Below are positions 36,129 to 46,212 of a DNA stretch of 64,000 nucleotides, one piece after another. Below the pieces are notes generated by a model. The model ran no database searches. It was not told where the DNA came from and saw nothing but the letters and a program-made list of their open reading frames with translations. The position numbers and the translations under genes were made by a program. Each line of letters begins with the position of its first letter. Position 1 is the first letter of the stretch. This DNA comes from Campylobacter sp. W0018. GTDB lineage: Bacteria; Campylobacterota; Campylobacteria; Campylobacterales; Campylobacteraceae. The stretch is taken from assembly GCA_020135845.1 (NCBI GenBank), contig JACHTQ010000003.1, forward strand, positions 42,150 to 106,149, read 5' to 3'.

Positions 36129-37841
36129 ATGACTCAATGGGATCTTGGTATACTTTTTCAAAATGAAAAAGAATTAGAAAATTACACATCTTGCTGCATT
36201 AATGAAACAGAATTATTTAAAAAAAACTATGAAAACAAGTTAGAATCACTCACAGCACAACATTTTTTAAATGCTCTTAAAGAATATGAAAATTTAAATT
36301 TAAAACTTTCCAAAATAATGACCTATGCTTATTTATGTTTTGCAAAAGACACTTCTAGGGGTTCTTTTTATGCTAAATACGAGCAAGAATGTCAAAGAGC
36401 AGAGGAAAATTTATTATTTTTCGAACTTGAATTTTGCACAATTAGCGAAAATAAAACTCAAGAATTTATAACATTTTGCCAAGATTATCATTTTTATCTT
36501 ACAAATTTAATCAAAAATAAAAAATATAATTTAAGTCAAGAAGAAGAACGGGTGATGCTTTATATGTCTAATACTGGAGCAAGTGCCTTTGGTCGTCTTT
36601 TTGATGAGAGCATGAGTTCTTTAAAAATATCTTTTGAGGAGCAAGAATTAAGCGAAGAAGAAATTTTAAGCAAACTCTATGATCATGATAGAAAAACCAG
36701 AAAAAAAGCAGCAAAAAAATTTACAAAAGCTTTAAATAAAAACATAAATTTGCTTACTTTTATTCTTAATATGGTAAAAACTGAACTGAGAAATATTTGC
36801 ACTTTACGTGGTTATGAAGATTCAGAAACACCAAGACATCTAAAAAATCAAATTTCTAAACAAAGTGTCGATTCTCTTATAAAAATAACTCAAAAAAATT
36901 TCTCACTTGTAGAACGTTTTTATAAAAAGAAAAAACAAATCTTAGGGTATGATACTTTAAAAGATTATGATCGTTATGCTCCAATCGGAAAAGAGACCAA
37001 TTTTAGCTTTGAAGAAAGTAAAAAAATCATCTTAGAGGCTTTTTATGATTTCTCACCTATTTTTGGAGATATAGCAAAAGAAGCCTTTGAAAAAGGGTGG
37101 ATTGATGTTTTTCCTCAAGATAAGAAGCAAGGAGGAGCTTTTTCTCACTCTGCTACTCCAGATTCTCATCCTTTTATTTTGTTAAATTATACCAACAAAA
37201 GAAGAGATCTTTTTACACTTGCTCACGAGCTAGGACATACCATTCATCAAAAATTATCCTATAGTGTATCTTTTTTAAATCAAGATACCCCATTAACAAC
37301 AGCTGAAACAGCTTCAGTTTTTGCAGAAATGCTGGTTTTTGATTATGTTAAAAATAAATTAAAAAAAGAAGAACTTATCGCTCTTTATGCTGCAAAAATC
37401 GAAGATATTTTTGCCACACTTTATAGACAAATTAATTTTACCTGCTTTGAAAGACGCATCCATAATCACAAACATGAATTAAACAGTGAAGAAATTTCTA
37501 AAATTTGGATGGAAGAATCCCAAAAAATGTTTAAAGAAAGCGTGGATTTAACTAAAAATTATGCACTTTGGTGGAGTTATATCCCACATTTTATCCATAC
37601 CCCATTTTATTGTTATGCTTATGCATACGCACAACTTTTAGTGCTTGCATTTTATGGACTTTACAAAAGAAAAGAAAAGCAAAATTTTAAAGAGCTTTAT
37701 ATCAAAATGCTTTCTTTAGGAGGAAGTGTTAGCCCAAAAGAACTTGTAGCAATGTTTGGCTTTGATATAGAAAATGAAAATTTTTGGGAAATTGGTATAA
37801 CTGAAATCAAACAAATGATCGATGAATTTATGGAGTTGTGA
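36129..37841 (+). CDS. pepF: Oligoendopeptidase F (M3 family)
   Basis: A 570-residue cytoplasmic zinc peptidase that cuts short peptides. The active site LAHELGHTIHQKL is at about 364-376, with the third ligand in the TTAETASVFAEML segment downstream. Family length is normal. It sits nine bases after pyrB and overlaps the next gene (TGATG). It fits the proteolysis theme of the operon. Confidence 0.92.
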   Translation: MTQWDLGILFQNEKELENYTSCCINETELFKKNYENKLESLTAQHFLNALKEYENLNLKLSKIMTYAYLCFAKDTSRGSFYAKYEQECQRAEENLLFFELEFCTISENKTQEFITFCQDYHFYLTNLIKNKKYNLSQEEERVMLYMSNTGASAFGRLFDESMSSLKISFEEQELSEEEILSKLYDHDRKTRKKAAKKFTKALNKNINLLTFILNMVKTELRNICTLRGYEDSETPRHLKNQISKQSVDSLIKITQKNFSLVERFYKKKKQILGYDTLKDYDRYAPIGKETNFSFEESKKIILEAFYDFSPIFGDIAKEAFEKGWIDVFPQDKKQGGAFSHSATPDSHPFILLNYTNKRRDLFTLAHELGHTIHQKLSYSVSFLNQDTPLTTAETASVFAEMLVFDYVKNKLKKEELIALYAAKIEDIFATLYRQINFTCFERRIHNHKHELNSEEISKIWMEESQKMFKESVDLTKNYALWWSYIPHFIHTPFYCYAYAYAQLLVLAFYGLYKRKEKQNFKELYIKMLSLGGSVSPKELVAMFGFDIENENFWEIGITEIKQMIDEFMEL

Positions 37842-38278
37842 TGCTAGAAACTATTTTAAAAAATGAAAATTTTATCAATTTAATGCAAGAGAATTGTTTT
37901 CGCGTTATACAAAATTTAATCCAAAATAACATAGAATTTTCAATAGTTACCAATACTCAATTTATAGATTTTAATCCTGTTTTGCCACCTGAATTAGATG
38001 TTAAAAAAAATCCTTATGCGCTTTTTGTTTTAGGTGGCTATACTTTTAGTTCCATAGAATTAGAAAAAGAATACATGCAATTTCACGCTGGATTTGGCCC
38101 TAATGATTTTGACAGCTATGTTAAAGTTGATCTTGGAGCCATCACTCAAATTCAAGTTGAAAATAGCGTTATCTTTGTTAATTTTAGCCTTTATAAGCGT
38201 AAAAATAAGCAGAATTTGCAAAATTCTAAAAATATTTTTCTACAAAACCCAAATAATTTAGATCTTTTAAAAAAATGA
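37841..38278 (+). CDS. SspB-like protein (putative SsrA-tag/ClpXP adaptor)
   Basis: A 145-residue protein usually listed as hypothetical (Cj1100 by position). The order of conserved-looking elements matches SspB: an N-terminal helix (CFRVIQNLIQNNIEFSIV), VLPPELDV, LFVLGGYTFSSIEL, then MQFHAGFG and SYVKVDLGAITQIQVEN, where SspB has FNARFGG and VPLAAVLAIYARENG. A short charged linker and the tail NLDLLKK follow, where SspB carries its ClpX-binding end. Neighbours smpB, clpS, clpA and aat are all protein tagging or degradation genes. I infer an adaptor; identity is low and unproven. Confidence 0.5.
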   Translation: MLETILKNENFINLMQENCFRVIQNLIQNNIEFSIVTNTQFIDFNPVLPPELDVKKNPYALFVLGGYTFSSIELEKEYMQFHAGFGPNDFDSYVKVDLGAITQIQVENSVIFVNFSLYKRKNKQNLQNSKNIFLQNPNNLDLLKK

Positions 38279-40317
38279 ACTTATTTGAAGGTTTAAATTC
38301 TAGCCAGATAGAAGCAGCTTCACATATTGATGGAGCTATGCTTATTTTAGCAGGTGCTGGTAGCGGCAAAACAAAAACCATTACAACTCGCCTAGCCTAC
38401 CTTATAAAAGAAGTAGGAATTCCAGCCTCAAATACCCTCACTCTAACCTTTACCAACAAAGCAGCAAGCGTGATGAGAACAAGAGCTTTGGCTTTAATCA
38501 ATAATCATGCTAATCCACTCCTATGCACTTTTCATAAATTTGGACTTATGTTTTTAAGAATGCATATTGAAAAACTTAACCGAAAAAATGATTTTATTGT
38601 TATAGATAACGATGATGCAAAAAAAATTTTAAAAGAAATGGCTGATGATTCCAAAGAAAATATCTCTACTATTTTGCATTTTATCTCCACTTGTAAAAAT
38701 ATCGCTAAAAATCCTGACGAAATTTTAAAAGATTTAAAAACAATAGAAAATTCAAATAAAACTTATGTGAAATATTATCAAAAATATCAAGATTATTTAG
38801 CAAAATACAATTTTGTTGATTTTGATGATTTATTACTTTTGCCCTATCAAATTTTGGAAAATGATTTAGAATTTACCAAAACTCAAAGCAATATTTATCA
38901 ATACATCACCGTTGATGAATATCAAGACACCAATACTTTACAATATAAAATTCTAAAAAAACTTTGCAGTTCTCATGAAAATATTTGCGTTGTGGGTGAT
39001 GATGATCAAAGTATTTATGGATGGAGGGGTGCTAAAATAGAAAATATTTTAAATTTCCAAAGCCAATTTAATAATGTCAAATTAGTAAAATTAGAACAAA
39101 ATTATCGCTCCGTAGGATCGATTTTAAATGCTGCAAATATCTTAATTGAACACAATAAAAAAAGATTAGGCAAAACTTTAGTTTGTACTAAAGATCACGG
39201 AGAAGAAATAGAACTTCTTTATAGTGATGATGAAAAAAAAGAAAGCAATAGCATCTGTGAAAAAATCAAAGAATTGCTTAGCAACAATACCCCTGCAAAT
39301 GAAATCGCTGTTTTATTTCGAGTTAATGCGCTCTCACGTGCTATCGAAGAAGCTTTTATGCGTGAAAAAATCGCCTATAAATTACTTAGCGGTATGCGTT
39401 TTTACGAAAGATTGGAAATTAAAGATTTAATCGCTTATTTACGCTTTCTTGCTAATACCAATGATGATTTTTCATTAAAACGCATTATCAATCGTCCAAA
39501 AAGAGGTATAGGAGAAAGCAGTGTTAAAAAATTTGAAGAATATGCTAAAAAAGAAAAAATTTCTCTTTTTGAAGCACTATGTAATCCCAATATTATCAGC
39601 TCAAAAAAAACAAATCGTGAAATACAAAAATTTATCCACATTATCCATGAATTATTAGAATGTAAAAATTTAAAACAACTTATTGATCAATTTGAAGAAA
39701 AAATTAAATTAAAAGATTTTTATAAAGAGCAAATCGATGCAGAAGATAGAGTTGCTAATATTTGCGAATTTTATGCCAATCTTCATGATAAAATCAAACA
39801 AGATGGAGATCTTAAATTAAATGATTTTTTAAATGAAATTTCACTTTTAAGCGATCAAGACAATTTGGATGGTAATTGTGTTTATATTATGAGCATCCAT
39901 GCAAGCAAAGGCTTAGAATTTGACCATGTTTTTATCATAGGCCTTGAAGAAGGTTTTTTTCCGGTAGATAATTCAGACATAGAAGAAGAAAGACGGCTTG
40001 CTTATGTTGCCATAACAAGAGCAAAAAAACAACTTCATTTAAGCGTTTCAAACTCAAGATTTTATCGTGGATCAAGAACTAAGCTTTTTCCTAGTAGATT
40101 TTTAGAAGAAAGCAAACTTAGCCAAAATAAATCTTCTTATTTTATTCCTCAAAAAAATACATCAAACTATCAAAAAGGAGATTTGGTAAAACATAAAATT
40201 TTTGGCATAGGAAGAATTACAAGTGTTATTAAAAACGGTAAAGAAGAGAGGTTAAAAATCAATTTTGGCGGCATAGAACGCAGCATTTTATCAAGTTTTG
40301 TAGAAGGTGTAGTGTGA
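38275..40317 (+). CDS. UvrD/Rep/PcrA-type SF1 DNA helicase
   Basis: A 680-residue 3'-5' helicase. Motif I is LAGAGSGKT (about 25-33), motif [10 protein letters not shown], motif [17 protein letters not shown], motif IV EQNYRS, and motif [18 protein letters not shown]-terminal tudor-like RNA-polymerase-binding segment ([19 protein letters not shown]) is present, as in PcrA and UvrD. It starts on ATGA overlapping the SspB-like gene and overlaps truB. Confidence 0.93.
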   Translation: MNLFEGLNSSQIEAASHIDGAMLILAGAGSGKTKTITTRLAYLIKEVGIPASNTLTLTFTNKAASVMRTRALALINNHANPLLCTFHKFGLMFLRMHIEKLNRKNDFIVIDNDDAKKILKEMADDSKENISTILHFISTCKNIAKNPDEILKDLKTIENSNKTYVKYYQKYQDYLAKYNFVDFDDLLLLPYQILENDLEFTKTQSNIYQYITVDEYQDTNTLQYKILKKLCSSHENICVVGDDDQSIYGWRGAKIENILNFQSQFNNVKLVKLEQNYRSVGSILNAANILIEHNKKRLGKTLVCTKDHGEEIELLYSDDEKKESNSICEKIKELLSNNTPANEIAVLFRVNALSRAIEEAFMREKIAYKLLSGMRFYERLEIKDLIAYLRFLANTNDDFSLKRIINRPKRGIGESSVKKFEEYAKKEKISLFEALCNPNIISSKKTNREIQKFIHIIHELLECKNLKQLIDQFEEKIKLKDFYKEQIDAEDRVANICEFYANLHDKIKQDGDLKLNDFLNEISLLSDQDNLDGNCVYIMSIHASKGLEFDHVFIIGLEEGFFPVDNSDIEEERRLAYVAITRAKKQLHLSVSNSRFYRGSRTKLFPSRFLEESKLSQNKSSYFIPQKNTSNYQKGDLVKHKIFGIGRITSVIKNGKEERLKINFGGIERSILSSFVEGVV

Positions 40318-41132
40318 ATAGAATTTTTGCTGCATTTAAACCCGCAGAAATAAGCTCTAATCATTTTTTAAACCAACTCAAGAAAAAATACAATAATAAA
40401 AAAGCGGGATATTCTGGAACTTTAGATCCTTTTGCCAAAGGTGTTTTAATTGTCGCTTTTGGGCAATACACTAAACTTTTTCAATTTTTAAAAAAAACTC
40501 CAAAAATTTATCGGGCAACCCTATGGTTTGGTGTAAAATCTTTAAGTCTTGATAATAAAAACATACAAGAAATAAAGACTTCAAAACCTTTTAATTTATC
40601 AACTCTTGAAAAAATCAGCAAAGAGCTTTTAGGCTTGATTGATTACTTCCCGCCTCAATTTAGCGCTAAAAAAATTGAAGGAAAAAGGGCCTATGAATTT
40701 GCAAAAAAAGGAGAAAATGTCGCGTTAAAATCTTGCATAATGGAGATTTTTTCTTGTAAAATTTTACATTATAATCATCCTTTTTTGAGCATAGAAATCA
40801 GTGTTAGCGAAGGATCTTATATTAGATCTTATTGTGAAATTTTTGCTAAAAAATTAGGCATCAATGCCACTTTAAGTTCATTAGAACGCATAAAAGAAGG
40901 AAAATTTGTCTATAATAACGAAAAAAAAGTTAATGTGTTGGAATATCTTGATTTAAAACCTAATTTCATTTGTGATCTAAGTAAACTTGAAAACGGCTCT
41001 AAGCTAAGTTTGGATGATCTTAAATATCAAAATAGCGGAAATTATTTTATAGAAAGTGAAAAATATTTTAGCATTATTAATATTAATGAAAATAAGGTAA
41101 AATATCTTTTAAATAAGGTTGAAAAATGTTAA
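40314..41132 (+). CDS. truB: tRNA pseudouridine-55 synthase
   Basis: TruB makes pseudouridine 55 in the T-loop of tRNAs. The catalytic aspartate is D38 in [12 protein letters not shown], and [20 protein letters not shown] and [14 protein letters not shown] are further motifs. The length of 272 residues is normal for Campylobacter. The start is GTG, overlapping the helicase stop; its own end overlaps csrA. Confidence 0.95.
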   Translation: MNRIFAAFKPAEISSNHFLNQLKKKYNNKKAGYSGTLDPFAKGVLIVAFGQYTKLFQFLKKTPKIYRATLWFGVKSLSLDNKNIQEIKTSKPFNLSTLEKISKELLGLIDYFPPQFSAKKIEGKRAYEFAKKGENVALKSCIMEIFSCKILHYNHPFLSIEISVSEGSYIRSYCEIFAKKLGINATLSSLERIKEGKFVYNNEKKVNVLEYLDLKPNFICDLSKLENGSKLSLDDLKYQNSGNYFIESEKYFSIININENKVKYLLNKVEKC

Positions 41133-41353
41133 TATTATCAAGAAAAGAAAATGAAAGTATTATTATTGGTGAAGGCATAGAGATTAAAGTAGTTCAAACC
41201 GGAAAAGGCTATGCAAAAATAGGTATCGATGCTCCAAAATCATTAATGATTTTAAGAAAAGAATTGATGACCCAAATTAAAGATGAAAACTTACATTCTG
41301 TAGTACAAAATGATATCAGCTTAGATGATCTAAGTAAAAAATTAATCAAATGA
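41126..41353 (+). CDS. csrA: Translational regulator CsrA
   Basis: A 75-residue CsrA starting [20 protein letters not shown], with the RNA-binding RKEL segment at residues about 45-48. In Campylobacter CsrA represses translation of flagellin and other mRNAs, and is sequestered by FliW (encoded at 13500). It is embedded between truB and ispE with overlaps on both sides, so its basal level is tied to this housekeeping operon. The extended C-terminus (DDLSKKLIK) is typical of the group. Confidence 0.96.
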   Translation: MLILSRKENESIIIGEGIEIKVVQTGKGYAKIGIDAPKSLMILRKELMTQIKDENLHSVVQNDISLDDLSKKLIK

Positions 41354-42114
41354 AAGCATACGCTAAAGCAAATATTTTCTTAAAACTTATTGGATTAGAT
41401 GTTAGAGGATACCATCTTTTAAGCTCTCGCTTTATCTTACTTAAAGATCTTTATGATGAGCTTTATTTAAGCGATGAAAAGACTCAAGAAGGTTTTGAAA
41501 TCATTAGTGATTTTCACTGTGAAGACAATATTATTAGAAAAGCTTATCATTTATTATGCGACTATGGCTATAAAAATCAACTTGAAGAATTATTTAAAAA
41601 TAAAAGCTTAAAACTTATAAAAAATATACCAACAGGCGCAGGACTTGGTGGCGGAAGTAGCGATTGCGCGAGTTTTTTAATTTTAATGAATGAAACTTTA
41701 AATTTAAAGCTATCCACTCAAGAATTAATCAATCTAAGCACAAAACTAGGGAGCGATATTGCCTTTTTTCTAAGCGGATTTTACTCTGCAAATGTTAGCG
41801 GATGCGGAGAAATTATCAATTTTTTTGAAGATGAAATTCCAAATCTCAATTGGACTTTTCCACAAATTTTTTGTGATACGAGCAAGGTTTATACAGAATT
41901 TGATAAAAAAAGACACGATTTTAATCTCAATTTACAACAAGCTAAAATATATGAAAATTTAAGCACTAAAGAACTTCTTCAAAGCTATAAAAACTTGGAA
42001 CTTAATGATTTATTTACCCCTTGTGTATCTTTATATCCTAAAATGTTAGACTATTTAGAAAATCAATATTTTTTAAGTGGAAGCGGAAGTAGTGTTTTTA
42101 AGGTTGATAAGTGA
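41350..42114 (+). CDS. ispE: 4-diphosphocytidyl-2-C-methyl-D-erythritol kinase
   Basis: IspE phosphorylates CDP-methylerythritol in the MEP isoprenoid route. The GHMP-kinase glycine motif [17 protein letters not shown] is at about 93-109, the N-terminus [12 protein letters not shown] is typical, and SGSGSSVF near the end is the third motif. It overlaps csrA by four bases and smpB by four bases. Confidence 0.95.
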   Translation: MKAYAKANIFLKLIGLDVRGYHLLSSRFILLKDLYDELYLSDEKTQEGFEIISDFHCEDNIIRKAYHLLCDYGYKNQLEELFKNKSLKLIKNIPTGAGLGGGSSDCASFLILMNETLNLKLSTQELINLSTKLGSDIAFFLSGFYSANVSGCGEIINFFEDEIPNLNWTFPQIFCDTSKVYTEFDKKRHDFNLNLQQAKIYENLSTKELLQSYKNLELNDLFTPCVSLYPKMLDYLENQYFLSGSGSSVFKVDK

Positions 42115-42578
42115 AAATTATCGCTAGAAATAAAAAAGCTTTATTTAACTATAGCATTATAGAACGTTTTGAGGTTGGTATTGTCCTTAAAGGTAGCGAA
42201 GTAGTGGCTTTGCGTGCTGGAAGGGCTAATCTAAAAGATTCTTTCGTTCGTATTATCAAAGGAGAACTTTTTCTTTTAAATGCTCACATTGCTTTATTAA
42301 ATACGACTCATGCTTTTTACAAACATGAAGAAAGAGGAGCTAGAAAGCTATTGATGCACAGAAAACAAATCGATAAGCTTTTTGGCAAAGTTAGCATTGA
42401 AGGATATACGCTCGTCGCACTAGATCTTTATTTTAACAATAAAAATAAAATCAAAGCAACCCTAGCCTTAGTTAAGGGTAAAAATTTGCACGATAAGCGT
42501 GAAACCTTAAAAAAGAAACAAGCTGATTTAGATGCTAGAATGGCTTTAAAAAATATCAACAAAGGGATGATTAAATGA
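42111..42578 (+). CDS. smpB: SsrA-binding protein SmpB
   Basis: SmpB brings tmRNA to stalled ribosomes so that the nascent chain is tagged for degradation. The 155 residues have [31 protein letters not shown] split over about 16-45, and a basic tail ([20 protein letters not shown]) that enters the empty mRNA channel. The start is GTG overlapping ispE. Its place close to an SspB-like gene and clpS-clpA is notable. Confidence 0.97.
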   Translation: MKIIARNKKALFNYSIIERFEVGIVLKGSEVVALRAGRANLKDSFVRIIKGELFLLNAHIALLNTTHAFYKHEERGARKLLMHRKQIDKLFGKVSIEGYTLVALDLYFNNKNKIKATLALVKGKNLHDKRETLKKKQADLDARMALKNINKGMIK

Positions 42579-43180
42579 AAAAAATTTTAACTCTGGTTTG
42601 CGCAAGTGTTATTTTTTTTCTCAGCGCTTGCTCTCATGAAGAAGATGTGAAAAATGATTATATGTTTGAAGAATATAAAAAGGGCAATGGAATCGTTTTA
42701 AAAAACATCAATGGTGGTGCCAATAAAACCCTTGTTCGAACCGATAAAGGATTTGTTGTTAAAGGAGAAGAAGATAAAGTTTTAATGATTGATTTTTTTG
42801 GCACTTTCTGCACTCCTTGCAAGGAAGAAGCTTTAAATCTTAGCAATCTTTGGAGAAATAATTCAGATAAACTTATTATCATCGGCTTAACACACTTTGA
42901 AGATGTTAGTGATGATGCTGTAAGAAAATTTGCTAATGACTATGGAGCTTATTATTTTTTAAGTAATAACTCTCAAAATGATCGCATTATTGCTCAAATT
43001 TTAAAAGATATTAATTACCAAAGTATGGAACAACTACCTTTTAAAGTTGTTATGAAAAATGGAATTTATCAAAATCTTAGCGATTATTGGAATAATAATA
43101 CCCCTGTAAATTTTTATCTTGGAAAGATTCCAACTCAAATAATCCAAGATGATTTAAATAGAATTTATAAAGAAAAATAA
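42575..43180 (+). CDS. Thioredoxin-like lipoprotein (TlpA/ResA type)
   Basis: A 201-residue protein with a lipoprotein signal (LSAC, Cys19) and a thioredoxin fold whose active site is [13 protein letters not shown] (Cys79 and Cys82). It should therefore sit in the periplasm on a membrane and reduce disulphides, for example for cytochrome c maturation. The client cannot be told from here. It overlaps smpB by four bases and clpS by one base. Confidence 0.88.
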   Translation: MKKILTLVCASVIFFLSACSHEEDVKNDYMFEEYKKGNGIVLKNINGGANKTLVRTDKGFVVKGEEDKVLMIDFFGTFCTPCKEEALNLSNLWRNNSDKLIIIGLTHFEDVSDDAVRKFANDYGAYYFLSNNSQNDRIIAQILKDINYQSMEQLPFKVVMKNGIYQNLSDYWNNNTPVNFYLGKIPTQIIQDDLNRIYKEK

Positions 43181-43470
43181 TGCCAAAAGTTAAAACTCTA
43201 GAACAAAGCAAACTCCAAGAACCTAAAATGTTTAAGGTTATATTGCTAAATGACGATATAACCACCATGGATTTTGTTATAGAAATTTTAATGAATATTT
43301 TTCATCATAATTTTGAAAATGCAAGCAAAATTATGCTAGAAGTTCATTTAAATGGTAGCGGAGTGTGCGGAATTTATACACAAGAAATAGCGCTTTCAAA
43401 ACAAAAAAAAGTTTTTGAAGCCGCACAAATGGCAAATTTTCCTTTAAAAGTAAAAGTGGAAGAAGAATGA
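43180..43470 (+). CDS. clpS: ClpS adaptor (N-end rule)
   Basis: A 96-residue adaptor that binds proteins with N-terminal Leu, Phe, Trp or Tyr and hands them to ClpAP. MFKVILLNDDITTMDFVIEIL (split around residues 19-39) contains the N-degron pocket Asn-Asp, and VHLNGSGVCGIYTQEIA the conserved turn. It overlaps clpA, its partner. Confidence 0.95.
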   Translation: MPKVKTLEQSKLQEPKMFKVILLNDDITTMDFVIEILMNIFHHNFENASKIMLEVHLNGSGVCGIYTQEIALSKQKKVFEAAQMANFPLKVKVEEE

Positions 43471-45587
43471 AATATCAAGAAAATTTACAAAAATATCTCG
43501 AACATGCTAGACATTTAAGCTTTATCAATAAGCACGAATTTACAACTTGTGAGCATTTGCTTTTTGCTCTAGTTAAATTAAGTGTGGATTTTAAAACTAT
43601 TTTTAAAGAATGCACCGATAAAGACTTAGAAATTTTTGAAGAAGAACTTAAAAATTATATAGCAAAAAATAATGAAATATTAAATCAAGAAGTTGCACCT
43701 ACTAATTCTATTATTTTGGATGAAATTTTAACGGATAATTTTGCCGAAATGAAAATCATTGATTTTTTGGAGAAAATCTTACACGATGAAAGAACAATAT
43801 CAAATTATTTATTAAAAAAATACGATATCAATTTAGAAAAAATACAAGAATTAAGACAACACACCCAAATAGAAATTTTAAATTCTTATACAAATAATCT
43901 AACTCTTTTAGCAAAACAAGGGAAAATAGATCCCCTAATAGGTAGAAAATTTGAACTTGAAAGAATATTACAAATTTTATCTCGTCGCAAAAAAAATAAT
44001 CCTATTTTGGTTGGCGAAGCTGGAGTTGGCAAAACAGCTATTATCGAAGGGCTTGCTCTTGCTATTATTGAAAAAAAAGTTCCTAAAAAATTACAAAATG
44101 CTCAAATTTTTAGCTTAGATATGGCTGGATTACTTTCTGGAACAAAATATCGCGGAGATTTTGAAAAACGTGTTAAAGAAATTCTAAATGAACTAGATAA
44201 AATACCTAACGCTATTTTATTTATTGATGAAATTCACACTATAGTTGGAACTGGAGCAACGGGAGAATCGCACGCTGATTTTTCAAATCTTTTAAAACCA
44301 TCACTCAGTAACGGTGGTCTAAAATGTATAGGAGCCACTACCTATATGGAATACAAAAACACTTTTGATAAAAACAAGCCTTTAAGTCGTCGTTTTGCTA
44401 AAATCAATGTAGATGAACCAAGCCAAGAAGAAGCCTTTCAAATTTTACAAGGATTAAAAACAAAGTATGAAAAATTTCATCAAATAAAATTAAATGATGA
44501 AATTCTTAGACAAGCGGTTGCATGGGGTAAAAAATTTTTTAACGACAAATATTTACCAGATAGCGCTATAGATCTTATTGATGAACTTGGAGCCTCTTTT
44601 GCCTTAAATCCAAAAAATAAAAAAAATATCACGCTTAAAGATTTAGAGCTTGTCTTAGCTAAAATGACTCGACATCATAAAATGTTTGAATTTGATCACA
44701 ATAAAGCTTTGGCTAATTTAAAGACAAATTTAAAAACAAAAATTTTTGGACAAGATGAGATTATTGATAAGTTAGTATCTACATTAAAACAAAGTTTTGC
44801 TGGATTTAAAAACTCCAATTCTCCAAGAGGAATTTTTTTATTTACAGGATCTAGTGGAGTTGGGAAAACAGAGCTTTGCAAAACATTAGCAGAATTTTTA
44901 GGGCTTAATTTAGAACGCTTTGATATGAGTGAATACGCAGAAAAACACTCTCTTAGCAAACTTATAGGTTCACCTGCTGGTTATGTTGGTTATGAAGATG
45001 GTGGGCTTTTAAGTAATGCTATACGAAAAAATCCTTTTAGCTTAGTACTTTTTGATGAAATAGAAAAAGCTCATCCTGATTTAAGCAATACCTTTTTACA
45101 AATATTTGATAATGCCGAACTTACAGATAATAGCGGACTTAAAATAGATTTTAAAAATACCATTATCATAATGACATCAAATCTAGGCTTAAAAGAAAGT
45201 AATGAATTGGGATTTTTAAGTAAAAATGAATCAAAAAGTGATCGTGCTATAAAAGATTTTTTTGCTCCTGAATTTATTAATAGAATTGATAAAATATTAC
45301 ATTTTAATGATTTAAATGATGAGATATTATCAAAAATTGTACAAAAAGAATTAGATGAAATTTCTGTAAATTTAAAAAATATCAAAATTACTGCCGATAA
45401 AAAAACTAAAATTTATTTAGCTAAAAAAGCTTATAATAAAGAATTTGGCGTAAGATTACTTAAACGCATTATCTGTGAAGAAATTGGAGAAAAAGTCAGC
45501 GATGAAATTCTTTTTGGCAAACTCAAACAAGGCGGAATAGTTAAAATCAGACTCAAAAAAAATGGACAACTTGAATTTATATTCTAA
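43467..45587 (+). CDS. clpA: ClpA unfoldase of the ClpAP protease
   Basis: A 706-residue Hsp100 protein with an N-domain that receives ClpS, then two AAA+ modules: Walker A GEAGVGKTA at 183-191 and GSSGVGKTE at about 459-467, with FIDEIHT and LFDEIEKAH as Walker B. It lacks the ClpB middle coiled coil, which supports ClpA. It lies between clpS and aat, so substrate tagging, recognition and unfolding are encoded together; clpP is elsewhere. Confidence 0.95.
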   Translation: MKYQENLQKYLEHARHLSFINKHEFTTCEHLLFALVKLSVDFKTIFKECTDKDLEIFEEELKNYIAKNNEILNQEVAPTNSIILDEILTDNFAEMKIIDFLEKILHDERTISNYLLKKYDINLEKIQELRQHTQIEILNSYTNNLTLLAKQGKIDPLIGRKFELERILQILSRRKKNNPILVGEAGVGKTAIIEGLALAIIEKKVPKKLQNAQIFSLDMAGLLSGTKYRGDFEKRVKEILNELDKIPNAILFIDEIHTIVGTGATGESHADFSNLLKPSLSNGGLKCIGATTYMEYKNTFDKNKPLSRRFAKINVDEPSQEEAFQILQGLKTKYEKFHQIKLNDEILRQAVAWGKKFFNDKYLPDSAIDLIDELGASFALNPKNKKNITLKDLELVLAKMTRHHKMFEFDHNKALANLKTNLKTKIFGQDEIIDKLVSTLKQSFAGFKNSNSPRGIFLFTGSSGVGKTELCKTLAEFLGLNLERFDMSEYAEKHSLSKLIGSPAGYVGYEDGGLLSNAIRKNPFSLVLFDEIEKAHPDLSNTFLQIFDNAELTDNSGLKIDFKNTIIIMTSNLGLKESNELGFLSKNESKSDRAIKDFFAPEFINRIDKILHFNDLNDEILSKIVQKELDEISVNLKNIKITADKKTKIYLAKKAYNKEFGVRLLKRIICEEIGEKVSDEILFGKLKQGGIVKIRLKKNGQLEFIF

Positions 45588-46209
45588 ATTATTAAAAGCC
45601 CCTAAAGATGCACCTGTATTTTTAAGCACAAAATTAGAAGCAGATTTTATCCTAAAAGCTTATCATTTTGGGCTTTTTCCATGGACTAGCAATCCAGTTA
45701 CTTGGTGGTGTCCCGACCCTAGATGTATACTAGAACCTAAAGAAATTCATGTACAAAAAAATATGAAAAAAATTTTAAATCTTTATGAAGTAAAACTCGA
45801 TCACGATTTTTTAAAACTCATCACTTCTTGCAAAAACGCACGTTCTCAAAGCTGGATTGATGATGATTTTATCCAAACATACAATACTCTTTTTCAGTTA
45901 GGACACGTCCATACTTTAGAACTCTATGACCATGATGAATTTGTAGGAGGAATTTATGGATTAATTATAGGAAAAGTTTTTTTTGGGGAAAGCATGGTTA
46001 GCTTAAGAAAAAATGTTTCAAAAATCGCAATGATAAAACTTTGTGATCTATTATCACCTTATAATTTCATAATAGATTGTCAAATTTATAACAAACATTT
46101 AGAATTTATGGGTGCAAAAAATATTCCTAGAGAAAAATTTCTGAAAATTATCGAAAAAAAATGCCATCAAGAAAGTGGATTTGAAAATTTTAAAGATTTA
46201 AAAAATTAA
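45562..46209 (+). CDS. aat: Leucyl/phenylalanyl-tRNA-protein transferase
   Basis: Aat attaches Leu or Phe to proteins with N-terminal Arg or Lys and so creates ClpS substrates. The 215 residues have GLFPWTSNPVTWWCPDPRCIL (two parts, about 33-53), SQSWIDDDFIQTY, GGIYGLIIGKVFFGESMVS and IIDCQIYNKHLEFMGA. The ATG lies 26 bases inside clpA. Three bases after its stop the convergent marC ends, so no other gene is present here. From memory a chemoreceptor gene (Cj1110c) occupies this place in C. jejuni. Confidence 0.95.
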   Translation: MDNLNLYSKLLKAPKDAPVFLSTKLEADFILKAYHFGLFPWTSNPVTWWCPDPRCILEPKEIHVQKNMKKILNLYEVKLDHDFLKLITSCKNARSQSWIDDDFIQTYNTLFQLGHVHTLELYDHDEFVGGIYGLIIGKVFFGESMVSLRKNVSKIAMIKLCDLLSPYNFIIDCQIYNKHLEFMGAKNIPREKFLKIIEKKCHQESGFENFKDLKN

Positions 46210-46212
46210 AAT

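Noticed and set aside
40314-40364. truB starting at a later ATG
   Set aside because: The GTG at 40314 gives the normal TruB N-terminus ([11 protein letters not shown]) and overlaps the helicase stop like other pairs in this operon. A later start would cut into the fold.
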